From: Lachnospiraceae bacterium
GTDB taxonomy: Bacteria; Bacillota; Clostridia; Lachnospirales; Lachnospiraceae
Reading direction: 5' to 3'
Assembly (NCBI GenBank): GCA_003446735.1
Contig: DMCJ01000103.1
Location: forward strand, 1-7,553
Length of the DNA stretch: 7,553 nucleotides
The position numbers and the translations under genes were made by a program. Below the pieces are notes generated by a model, which searched no databases, had not been told where the DNA came from, and saw only the letters and a program-made list of their open reading frames with translations. Every line of letters begins with the position of its first letter. Position 1 is the stretch's first letter. Below, piece after piece: positions 1 through 6,576 of this stretch.

Positions 1-690
1 CCGGAGGAGTGCTTCGTTAACAATACCAACATCTTCTTAAACTTAACAAGTGCGGTAAAGGATATGAAATTAAACTGCCGCATCTTATCGATAGGATCTT
101 CCGAGGAATACGGAAATGTTGATAAGAGCATGCTTCCTTTAAGGGAAGACATGTCGCTTACGCCGGTAAGTCCTTATGCGGTTGCCCGCGTTTCCCAGGA
201 GATGCTTTCAAGGGTATTTGTTGACAGTTATAAGCAGAACATCATCTTAACAAGATCGTTCAATCATATCGGACCCTGGCAGGATGACAGATTCGTTGTT
301 CCGAGCTTCCTTAAGAGGATAATGGATATCAAAGCCTCGGGAGCAAAGAGCGGGACGATCGAGACAGGTGATACTACGATAATCAGGGACTTCGTGGATG
401 TAAGAGATGTTGTCAAAGCTTATTATCTCTTACTTACAAAAGGGACTCCCGGTGAGATCTATAACATCTGTTCCGGAAGAGGCATAGCACTTTCCGACAT
501 CATAGTCGAGATGGCAGATCTTGTGGGAGTGGAAGTTAAGACGAAGGTCAATCCCGAATTTGTAAGACCCAATGATAACAGGGTCATAATCGGATCCTAC
601 GAAAAGATAAACAAGGAGCTCGGATGGGAGCCTGTCATGGACCTGAGGACCACCTTATCCGACATGTTAAAAGAAAGGGAATCGCGTTAA
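1..690 (+). CDS. rmd: GDP-6-deoxy-D-mannose reductase (GDP-D-rhamnose synthesis), 5'-truncated by window edge
   Basis: An extended SDR-fold NAD(P)-dependent sugar-nucleotide enzyme. The frame is open to base 1, so the ATG at 64 is internal, not a start. 229 residues are visible; about 80 N-terminal residues, including the GxxGxxG nucleotide-binding motif, should lie upstream, given a family length near 310. Visible motifs are CRILSIGSSEEYG (the Ser/Glu active-site strand), SPYAVAR (the YxxxK position), RSFNHIGP, RDFVDVRDVVKAY and IYNICSG. By recollection these closely follow the Aneurinibacillus thermoaerophilus Rmd. FNHIGP and the absence of GMD-type FNHESPRRGE argue for the reductase over GDP-mannose 4,6-dehydratase. 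The expected reaction is reduction of GDP-4-keto-6-deoxy-D-mannose to GDP-D-rhamnose in the cytosol. The usual catalytic Lys is Arg here (codon 187-189). The alternative is a related 4-ketoreductase/epimerase with another substrate. It ends 9 bases before the methyltransferase gene. Confidence 0.78.
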   Translation, partial: PEECFVNNTNIFLNLTSAVKDMKLNCRILSIGSSEEYGNVDKSMLPLREDMSLTPVSPYAVARVSQEMLSRVFVDSYKQNIILTRSFNHIGPWQDDRFVVPSFLKRIMDIKASGAKSGTIETGDTTIIRDFVDVRDVVKAYYLLLTKGTPGEIYNICSGRGIALSDIIVEMADLVGVEVKTKVNPEFVRPNDNRVIIGSYEKINKELGWEPVMDLRTTLSDMLKERESR

Positions 691-699
691 CATATCATT

Positions 700-1626
700 A
701 TGACAAAGAGCGAAAAAGCCGAAAAAAAGCTTAATCTTAAATACTACGGAGGAGAGGATCTCTACAGCGACGGTGAGATAGAGGACAAGTTTCTGGATAT
801 AGCAAAGAATCACACCGAAGAAGAGCTTAACAGAGTGATCGCTTCCGAAAAGGACTGGGGGATCCTGTATCATTTTTCCCCGATCAGAAGGAATATAATT
901 TCCTGGTTTCCCATGAAAGAGGATGCAAAAGTACTTGAGATCGGTTCGGGATGCGGAGCGATCACGGGAGCTTTGTGCGAATCTGCAAAGAGCGTTACCT
1001 GCGTAGACCTTTCAAAGAAGAGAAGTTTAATAAATGCATACAGGAATGATCAATATGATAATTTCGAGATCCTGGTCGGAAACTTCAAGGACATAGAGCC
1101 TAATCTTAAGGAAGAGGAATATGATTATATAACGCTCATCGGCGTCTTCGAATACGGCGAGGCTTATATAGGCGGCGATACTCCCTATAAGGATTTCCTT
1201 AATATCATAAAAAAGCATTTAAAGAAAGACGGAGAGCTTATCATAGCCATCGAGAACAGGTTCGGCTTTAAATATTTTGCGGGCTGCAGAGAGGACCATA
1301 TCGGGACTTTCTTTGAGGGCTTAAACGGCTATCCCGCGTCAGACGGCGTAAAGACATTTGATAAGGACGAACTCACGAAGCTTTTTGAAGAATGCGGATT
1401 TGATGATGTTGATTTCTACTATCCCTATCCCGATTACAAGCTTCCGATGGTCATCTATTCCGATGACTTCCTTCCGAAAGAAGGAGAGCTTCGAAAGAAT
1501 CATGTAAACTATGACAGGGACAGGCTCGGCCTATTTAACGACGATAAGGTGCTTGATGATATCATAAGGCAGAATATGTTCCCTGCTTTTTCCAATTCGT
1601 TCCTTACGATACTCCGGAGAAAATGA
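700..1626 (+). CDS. class I SAM-dependent methyltransferase of a surface-polysaccharide cluster
   Basis: A 308-residue cytosolic protein with a Rossmann-type methyltransferase core. Motif I is VLEIGSGCGAITGALC at residues 78-93. The acidic residue that binds the SAM ribose is probably Asp103 in VTCVDLS. Motif II is YDYITLIGVFEYG (141-153), and motif III is LKKDGELIIAIENRFG (174-189). The stretch IENRFGFKYFAGC...EDH (184-200) followed by YYPYPDYKLP (240-249) is characteristic, as I recall, of methyltransferases in clostridial glycan clusters, often joined to a kinase-like domain like the one that opens the next gene. The start is fixed: the previous gene's stop in this same frame is at 688-690 and ATG 700 is the first start codon after it. 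The best purine-rich stretch (AAGAAAGGGA, 671-680) is 19 bases away, so initiation probably relies on coupling. The stop overlaps the next start. The substrate (sugar or terminal phosphate) cannot be read from sequence. Confidence 0.88.
   Translation: MTKSEKAEKKLNLKYYGGEDLYSDGEIEDKFLDIAKNHTEEELNRVIASEKDWGILYHFSPIRRNIISWFPMKEDAKVLEIGSGCGAITGALCESAKSVTCVDLSKKRSLINAYRNDQYDNFEILVGNFKDIEPNLKEEEYDYITLIGVFEYGEAYIGGDTPYKDFLNIIKKHLKKDGELIIAIENRFGFKYFAGCREDHIGTFFEGLNGYPASDGVKTFDKDELTKLFEECGFDDVDFYYPYPDYKLPMVIYSDDFLPKEGELRKNHVNYDRDRLGLFNDDKVLDDIIRQNMFPAFSNSFLTILRRK
1616..1620 (+). promoter_or_regulatory. ribosome binding site for the multidomain glycosyltransferase; favours the second of two ATGs
   Basis: GGAGA lies 2 bases before the ATG at 1623 and 5 bases before the ATG at 1626. 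The latter spacing is much closer to normal, so the protein may begin at Met2 (1626), giving a TGATG stop-start junction (1624-1628) instead of an ATGA overlap. Either way the two genes are translationally coupled. Confidence 0.55.
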
Positions 1627-4600
1627 TGAAGATCATATACAGTAAATTTTCAAACGACAGATGTGATGAATTTAATATAAGGACGGACATCCTTTTAGAT
1701 GAGAACGGAAATAAATATATAGACAAATCTCCCGTTTCATATGAAGGCAATCTCCATATAACCGCTCTTTACAAGGCCGAGGCAGGTCTTAAAGAGGTCT
1801 ATAAAGATACGCCTTTTGTTCCGAATAAGATCGTTAATGTCGAAGGAAGAGATCTCTTTGAATTTGTAGAAGGAAAGAACTTTGAAAACGAGCTTGACGA
1901 CCTTCTTCATGAAGGAAAGACAGATGAGCTTGAAGAAAAACTGATCGCATATATGGAGACAGTCTTAAAGGCTCATAATGATATCGATTTTGAGGTTACG
2001 GATAAATTCCGCGAGATCTTCGGCGATGTGCCCATGGAGCTTTCTTTTATTCAAAGCGCAAAGTCCGCAAAGATCACCGATATCGATATGGTCCCTGCCA
2101 ACATAATCGGTAATACGATAATCGATTATGAATGGACTTTTACCTTCCCCATCCCTGCGGATTTCGTTATCTACAGGATCATTCATTATTACATGGAAGG
2201 TGCTGCCGAAAGACATGTTTTAAGAGACAGGGATCTTTATAAAAAGATGGGTATCACGGCTCCCGAGATCCTTGTTTTTCAGGATATGGAAGCCAATTTC
2301 CAGAAATATATAACAAAAGATCATGAGCCCTTGTGGAAACTTCACGAATCCCTTGTTCAGCCCGAATATATCATATCGGATATGGTAAGGAGTGATACGT
2401 TTGCGGGATCTGTAGTTATCGACGGAAACGAGACGGATTCTTTAAGAGGCATTCCCGATGAGAAGGGTGATCTTGAATTTGAGATATCCATACCCGGGAA
2501 CGCAAAAGAGATAAAGATAAGATTGGGCGATCGGGGCTGCATCGTTTTCTTAAAGAGTTTAAGGATATACGGCGGCAATAAATATTATACTCCCGAATTC
2601 GGATCCAATGCCAAGACAGTGGTTTCGGATATCTATCTGTTCGGTGCGGGCGAGCCTCATTTTACGGTAGAGGATATTAAAGACGGCTACGACAGCTTAA
2701 AGATCAAATTCTCCGTCGTTACCGATAATGATTCTTCCTGTATCTATAATTACCTGATAAAAGGCGGATTTGTTAACGGCGACAGAAGAGATTATGACGA
2801 GCTTGAGAAGCACTATATCGCCGCGATCGAATTAAAGAACATAGCCGAATACGACAGACGTACACTCGGCAAGCAGGCAAGCCGCATGGCAGCAGAGCTT
2901 GATGCGATCTACAGAAATCCTTTCTATAAGGCGACAAAGCCTTTCAGGGAATTATATAAGACATATAAATATATTACCTGCGGGACTGCCAAAAAGCAGA
3001 TAAAGAAAGAGATGCGAAAGCATTCCGGGGAGATAACCGATAAGAAGGCTTATTATGAGGAAGCGGTCGTAAGGAAAAGACGTGAGCATGTGGGCGAGAA
3101 ATTTGACCGCATGTGCAGCGCAGAGACAATAGCAAAAGAGAGAGAAGAATTAAAAGATTCGGATATCGTCATCTCTGTTTTAGTCCCCGTATATAACACT
3201 CCCGAGGATTTCTTAAGGGAGATGATAGAGTCCGTCTTATCGCAGTCATATGACAGGCTTACCTTATGTATCGCTGACGGAAGCGATAATAAGCATAAGG
3301 AAGTAGGCCGCATAATAAAGAGCTATATGTCTGTCGATGACAGGATAAGATATGTAAGGCTTGCTGAAAACAAAGGCATATCCGAAAATACGAACGCGGC
3401 TTTGGATCTTGCCGAGGGTAATTATATCGCCCTTCTCGATCATGACGATATCCTTCATCCCGAGGCATTTTATAACGTTGTAAAGAGGATAAACGAAACG
3501 GGAGCTGACTTCCTCTATTCGGATGAGGCGGTCTTCTACGATGATGATATGGAAAGACCTGTCTCCTATCATTTAAAGCCCGATTTTTCGCCTATATTCC
3601 TTCGCGGGATTAACTATATCTGTCACCTTTCCGTATTTTCAAGAAAGCTCCTTGATAAGGTCGGAAGGTTCAGAAAAGAATGCGACGGAAGTCAGGATTA
3701 TGATCTTATACTCCGTCTTACATCAAAGGCAAATAGGGTTGAGCATATCGCGGAGACGCTGTATTTCTGGAGATCGCATCCGGGAAGCGTGGCGTCCGAT
3801 CTTTCCGCCAAGCCTTATTGCATAGAGGCTGCAAAAAGAGCGCTCAGGGATCACCTTGAGGAAGCGGGTGAAAAGGGTGAAGTAACCGATTCCGATTTCC
3901 CTTCAGCTTACAGGATACGTTATGAGCTTTCCGAGAAGCCTCATGTTACGATCGTTATTCCCAACAAGGATCATTCGGAAGATCTTAAGCTCTGCCTTGA
4001 TTCGATATTTGAAAGATCGACCTATGAGAATTTCGATGTGGAGATAGTGGAAAACGGAAGCGATGAGCCCGCCACTTTCGAAATGTACGAAGAATACAAA
4101 AAGAAATACGAGGGCCGTTTTAGCGTCATAACCTGGACAAGAGGCTTTAATTATGCGGCGATAAATAATTACGGCGTTAAAGAAGCAAAGGGTGAGTACG
4201 TCCTCCTCTTAAATAACGATACCGAGGTCATCACTCCCGAATGGATCGAAGAGATGCTCTATCTTGCCGTGAGAAAGGAAACCGGCTGTGTGGGAGCGCT
4301 CCTTTATTTCGGAGATGATACGGTGCAGCACGGCGGTGTCATCTTTGGTATCGGAGGATCCGCGGGTCATTCGCAAAAGAGCGTCAAAAGAGAGAACAAC
4401 GGATATCTGGCGCGCCTTAGCGTGGCTCACGAAGTGGGCGGAAATACGGGTGCCTGCCTTATGATATCAAAGGCCAAATATGCGGAAATGGGCGGACTTG
4501 ACGAAGACTTTGTAGTCGCATTTAATGACGTGGACTTTTGCTGCAGGCTGACCGAAAAGGGCTATGTAAATATGTTCACGCCGTTTGCAAAGCTCTATCA

Positions 4601-4790
4601 TTATGAATCAAAGAGCAGGGGTTATGAGGAGACTCCCGAGAAGCTTGAGCGCTTTAACGGCGAAAGGGATCTTTTAAGACAGCGCCATGAAAAGCTCATA
4701 GTCAAAGGTGAGGATCCGTATTACAATCACCACCAGACGCTCGATCGGGAGGACTGTACACCCCGGGAGGATTATTCGGTATTCCTATGA
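1623..4790 (+). CDS. multidomain polysaccharide protein: kinase-like domain, probable beta-sandwich, coiled-coil linker, two GT2 glycosyltransferase domains
   Basis: 1055 residues, no signal peptide or clear membrane segment, so presumably cytosolic and peripheral to the membrane. Residues about 30-240 look like an APH/lipopolysaccharide-kinase fold: hinge-like LFEFVEGKNF (78-87), DMVPAN (155-160, cf. DLHPGN) and IDYEW (167-171, cf. IDFE). Residues about 255-370 are strand-rich, with LEFEISIPGN and CIVFLKSLRI. Residues about 388-512 are charged and helical, with a 4-3-4-3 run (L415, A419, M422, L426, I429) and RNPFYKATKPFR (431-442), a motif type common before GT2 domains. GT2-1 starts at VISVLVPVYN (516-525), with metal motif DHDD (606-609) and QDYD (691-694). 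GT2-2 starts at VTIVIPNKD (775-783), with NNDTE (864-868), NDVDFC (968-973) and YHYESKSRG (992-1000). The glycosyltransferase calls are secure; donor and linkage are unknown, though GDP-D-rhamnose is plausible from context. The kinase-like call is inference. The stop overlaps the next gene by ATGA. Confidence 0.85.
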   Translation: MMKIIYSKFSNDRCDEFNIRTDILLDENGNKYIDKSPVSYEGNLHITALYKAEAGLKEVYKDTPFVPNKIVNVEGRDLFEFVEGKNFENELDDLLHEGKTDELEEKLIAYMETVLKAHNDIDFEVTDKFREIFGDVPMELSFIQSAKSAKITDIDMVPANIIGNTIIDYEWTFTFPIPADFVIYRIIHYYMEGAAERHVLRDRDLYKKMGITAPEILVFQDMEANFQKYITKDHEPLWKLHESLVQPEYIISDMVRSDTFAGSVVIDGNETDSLRGIPDEKGDLEFEISIPGNAKEIKIRLGDRGCIVFLKSLRIYGGNKYYTPEFGSNAKTVVSDIYLFGAGEPHFTVEDIKDGYDSLKIKFSVVTDNDSSCIYNYLIKGGFVNGDRRDYDELEKHYIAAIELKNIAEYDRRTLGKQASRMAAELDAIYRNPFYKATKPFRELYKTYKYITCGTAKKQIKKEMRKHSGEITDKKAYYEEAVVRKRREHVGEKFDRMCSAETIAKEREELKDSDIVISVLVPVYNTPEDFLREMIESVLSQSYDRLTLCIADGSDNKHKEVGRIIKSYMSVDDRIRYVRLAENKGISENTNAALDLAEGNYIALLDHDDILHPEAFYNVVKRINETGADFLYSDEAVFYDDDMERPVSYHLKPDFSPIFLRGINYICHLSVFSRKLLDKVGRFRKECDGSQDYDLILRLTSKANRVEHIAETLYFWRSHPGSVASDLSAKPYCIEAAKRALRDHLEEAGEKGEVTDSDFPSAYRIRYELSEKPHVTIVIPNKDHSEDLKLCLDSIFERSTYENFDVEIVENGSDEPATFEMYEEYKKKYEGRFSVITWTRGFNYAAINNYGVKEAKGEYVLLLNNDTEVITPEWIEEMLYLAVRKETGCVGALLYFGDDTVQHGGVIFGIGGSAGHSQKSVKRENNGYLARLSVAHEVGGNTGACLMISKAKYAEMGGLDEDFVVAFNDVDFCCRLTEKGYVNMFTPFAKLYHYESKSRGYEETPEKLERFNGERDLLRQRHEKLIVKGEDPYYNHHQTLDREDCTPREDYSVFL

Positions 4791-5752
4791 CCATCCTTCA
4801 TTTTGTATTTGGAATAATATTTATATTTGAGCTGATCGCCATCCCCTGTATCTTTTCGGGAGCGTCGCTTACATTTACCGGTGTGGTATGGTTTTTTCTT
4901 TCCCTTTTCTTTACCTGGGGACTGATATTTTTTAAAAAGAAAAGATCGTTAAAGATAGAAAAGGCCGGGGCATTCCCTTTTGAAAAAGGCGCGGCTAAAT
5001 ATGCCGCACTGGCATTCTGCCTTATCTTTATCCAGCTTTTTATCGTAACGACATTAGAGCATCGTGACGATGACGATGCCTTTTATGTTGGAGCTGCGGT
5101 GACTTCGGCCGAGAGCGATACGATGTTTGTTTATTCTCCCTATACGGGAAATGAGACCGGCATATATCATGACCAGAACAGCGATTATGTTCTGTCACCC
5201 CTTCCTGTTTTGTGGGGATTTATAAGCCGCGTTACGGGAATACAGGGAGCTGTCTTATGCCATACCGTATTACCGCCGATACTGCTTGTTCTGGCATATT
5301 ATACATACGCGCTTTTGGCGGGAAGACTCTTTATTGATAAAAAAGAAAAATGTAAATACATCTGGATGTTCTTATGTTTCGTATCGCTGTTTTACCTTTT
5401 CGGAAACTATTCATCCAGGATGGTCGGGACCTTCCTTTTATACAGGCTCTGGCAGGGAAAAGCGATACTTGCTGCGATACTTATCCCCGCCGTTTTTTAT
5501 TTCTTTACGGGTTATTTAAGAGACGGGAATAAGAGTGATCTTGCCGGGATATATCTTACGATGGCAGCAGGTACTGTTGTCTCGTTTTCCTCGGTCATTA
5601 TTCTTCCCGCACTGCTTTTACTTATAATACTGACCGGGCTTATCACGGATAGAGATATCAAAAAGGCGGTGGCCCTGGCTCCGGCGGTTCTGCCCGAAGT
5701 GATACTGGCGCTCATTTACATGGCTGTGTTAAGGGGGCGTTATGGAATATAA
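4787..5752 (+). CDS. polytopic membrane protein, GT-C/DUF6077-like, N-terminal part (possibly truncated by frameshift)
   Basis: 321 residues with about eight hydrophobic segments (roughly 3-22, 29-49, 70-90, 153-180, 190-207, 225-242, 253-286 possibly as two, and 293-315). The loop after the third has EHRDDDDAFYVG (91-102), like the acidic motif in the first outer loop of GT-C lipid-linked-sugar glycosyltransferases. I take it for a DUF6077-like protein; its function is not established. A role in adding sugars from a lipid carrier at the outer membrane face is inference. The ATG overlaps the previous stop (ATGA, 4787-4790). A GGGAGG at 4765-4770 is 16 bases upstream, so translational coupling is likely. 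The frame ends abruptly 11 bases into the next ORF, which continues with more membrane segments and a soluble tail of the same kind of protein. The gene may therefore be broken or misread at the G run near 5733. Confidence 0.7.
   Translation: MTILHFVFGIIFIFELIAIPCIFSGASLTFTGVVWFFLSLFFTWGLIFFKKKRSLKIEKAGAFPFEKGAAKYAALAFCLIFIQLFIVTTLEHRDDDDAFYVGAAVTSAESDTMFVYSPYTGNETGIYHDQNSDYVLSPLPVLWGFISRVTGIQGAVLCHTVLPPILLVLAYYTYALLAGRLFIDKKEKCKYIWMFLCFVSLFYLFGNYSSRMVGTFLLYRLWQGKAILAAILIPAVFYFFTGYLRDGNKSDLAGIYLTMAAGTVVSFSSVIILPALLLLIILTGLITDRDIKKAVALAPAVLPEVILALIYMAVLRGRYGI
5731..5737 (+). promoter_or_regulatory. possible ribosome binding site, or G-run frameshift site, at the junction of the split membrane protein
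   Basis: AAGGGGG ends 4 bases before ATG 5742 and resembles a Shine-Dalgarno sequence. The same bases hold the G5 run (5733-5737). Reading it as G4 would continue the upstream frame as L-R-G-V-M-E-Y-N straight into the downstream ORF. The site therefore decides between two coupled genes and one interrupted gene. Confidence 0.45.
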
Positions 5753-6569
5753 TATAAAACTCCTTTTAGCATATACCGAAAACTTCGTGCCGGTCATCGC
5801 TTACATGTTATCGCTGATCCTGATCGTTATTCTGGAAAAAGACAGGATAAAAAAAGCCGTGACGGTATTTACCGCGATCGTTATACCCGTATTATTGTTA
5901 AATCCCATATTCGGGAGTATAATGGGAAAATACGGTGACGAAGTGCTTAAAAGAACGGTGCGCCTTTACTGGCTGATCCCGTCCACTTTTACATGTGCTT
6001 TCGCTGCGGTGTTACTGATTTCGTTCATCGCTGATCGTTATGAAAATGTTGGAAGTAATAAACCGGATACGGATGATAAGGGTAAAAGGATCCGGCATAT
6101 CGATATGGAAGGGCTCTGCTTCTTGGTCATAGCGTTATTTACGATATTTTTCGGAGTGTCCGTATTTTCCGGAGAAGGATATAAAAGAGCAGACAACCTG
6201 CAAAAGGTTTCAAGACAGACCAGGATCACGGTCGATATGGTCCGTGAGGATGCGGCAAAAAGAGGTATTACAGATCCGGTCTGTGCCTTCCCTTTTCAGA
6301 CAGCGCCTCAGGTAAGGCAGTATGACGGATCGCTGCGCCAGCTTTATGGCAGATTCCCTGACGGAACGAGCGAAGATGCGAAGCACGTCTACGAATGGAT
6401 GTATAATTACCCCCGTCCCTTGGATAAGATGGGACCTGCGCTCTATGCGCTTGACTGTGATTATGTTGTGATCGAGGACGGCGTTGGCACGAGCGGAAGC
6501 TTTGGCGAAAAGGAAGTTACCGAAGTCGGATCATACGAAACCTATCATGTATATTATTTGGGAGATTGA
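5742..6569 (+). CDS. membrane protein, GT-C/DUF6077-like, C-terminal part (separate subunit or out-of-frame half of the preceding gene)
   Basis: 275 residues with four hydrophobic segments (about 14-32, 37-57, 76-98, 123-143) and then a soluble tail of about 130 residues containing VRQYDGSLRQLYGRFPDG (191-208) and DYVVIEDG (240-247). By recollection, a tail of this kind closes full-length DUF6077-like proteins, and it follows naturally from the membrane segments of the preceding ORF. The frame differs by one base from the upstream gene and overlaps it by 11 bases. The downstream frame is closed by TAA at 5730-5732, so ATG 5742 is the first ATG possible. AAGGGGG 4 bases upstream could support independent initiation. 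If fused through a one-base deletion in the G run, the product would be about 593 residues with about 12 membrane segments. No catalytic residue can be named. The stop is 7 bases before the transporter gene. Confidence 0.62.
   Translation: MEYNIKLLLAYTENFVPVIAYMLSLILIVILEKDRIKKAVTVFTAIVIPVLLLNPIFGSIMGKYGDEVLKRTVRLYWLIPSTFTCAFAAVLLISFIADRYENVGSNKPDTDDKGKRIRHIDMEGLCFLVIALFTIFFGVSVFSGEGYKRADNLQKVSRQTRITVDMVREDAAKRGITDPVCAFPFQTAPQVRQYDGSLRQLYGRFPDGTSEDAKHVYEWMYNYPRPLDKMGPALYALDCDYVVIEDGVGTSGSFGEKEVTEVGSYETYHVYYLGD
6560..6565 (+). promoter_or_regulatory. ribosome binding site for the ABC permease gene
   Basis: GGGAGA sits inside the last codons of the preceding gene, 11 bases before ATG 6577. The spacing is slightly long but usable, and no better ATG lies nearby. 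Confidence 0.5.
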
Positions 6570-6576
6570 GATATAA

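Noticed and set aside
64..66. ATG 64 as the start of the reductase gene
   Set aside because: The frame is open from base 1, the codons before it fit the family, and no Shine-Dalgarno sits in front; it is an internal Met.
691..699. Promoter or terminator between the reductase and methyltransferase genes
   Set aside because: The gap is only 9 bases with no stem-loop or -10/-35 pattern; the genes read as one operon.
3264..3572. 102-codon antisense reading frame opposite the first GT2 domain
   Set aside because: It lies entirely under a well-supported gene, has no recognisable motif and is one of several overlapping antisense frames there; it is a codon-bias shadow.
5286..5519. 77-codon forward frame inside the first membrane-protein ORF
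   Set aside because: It is an out-of-frame shadow with no plausible ribosome binding site or protein-like pattern; the host frame has clear membrane segments.
5731..5744. Programmed -1 frameshift at the G run
   Set aside because: Going from the upstream to the downstream frame needs +1 (or -2), and there is no X-XXY-YYZ heptamer or evident downstream hairpin.
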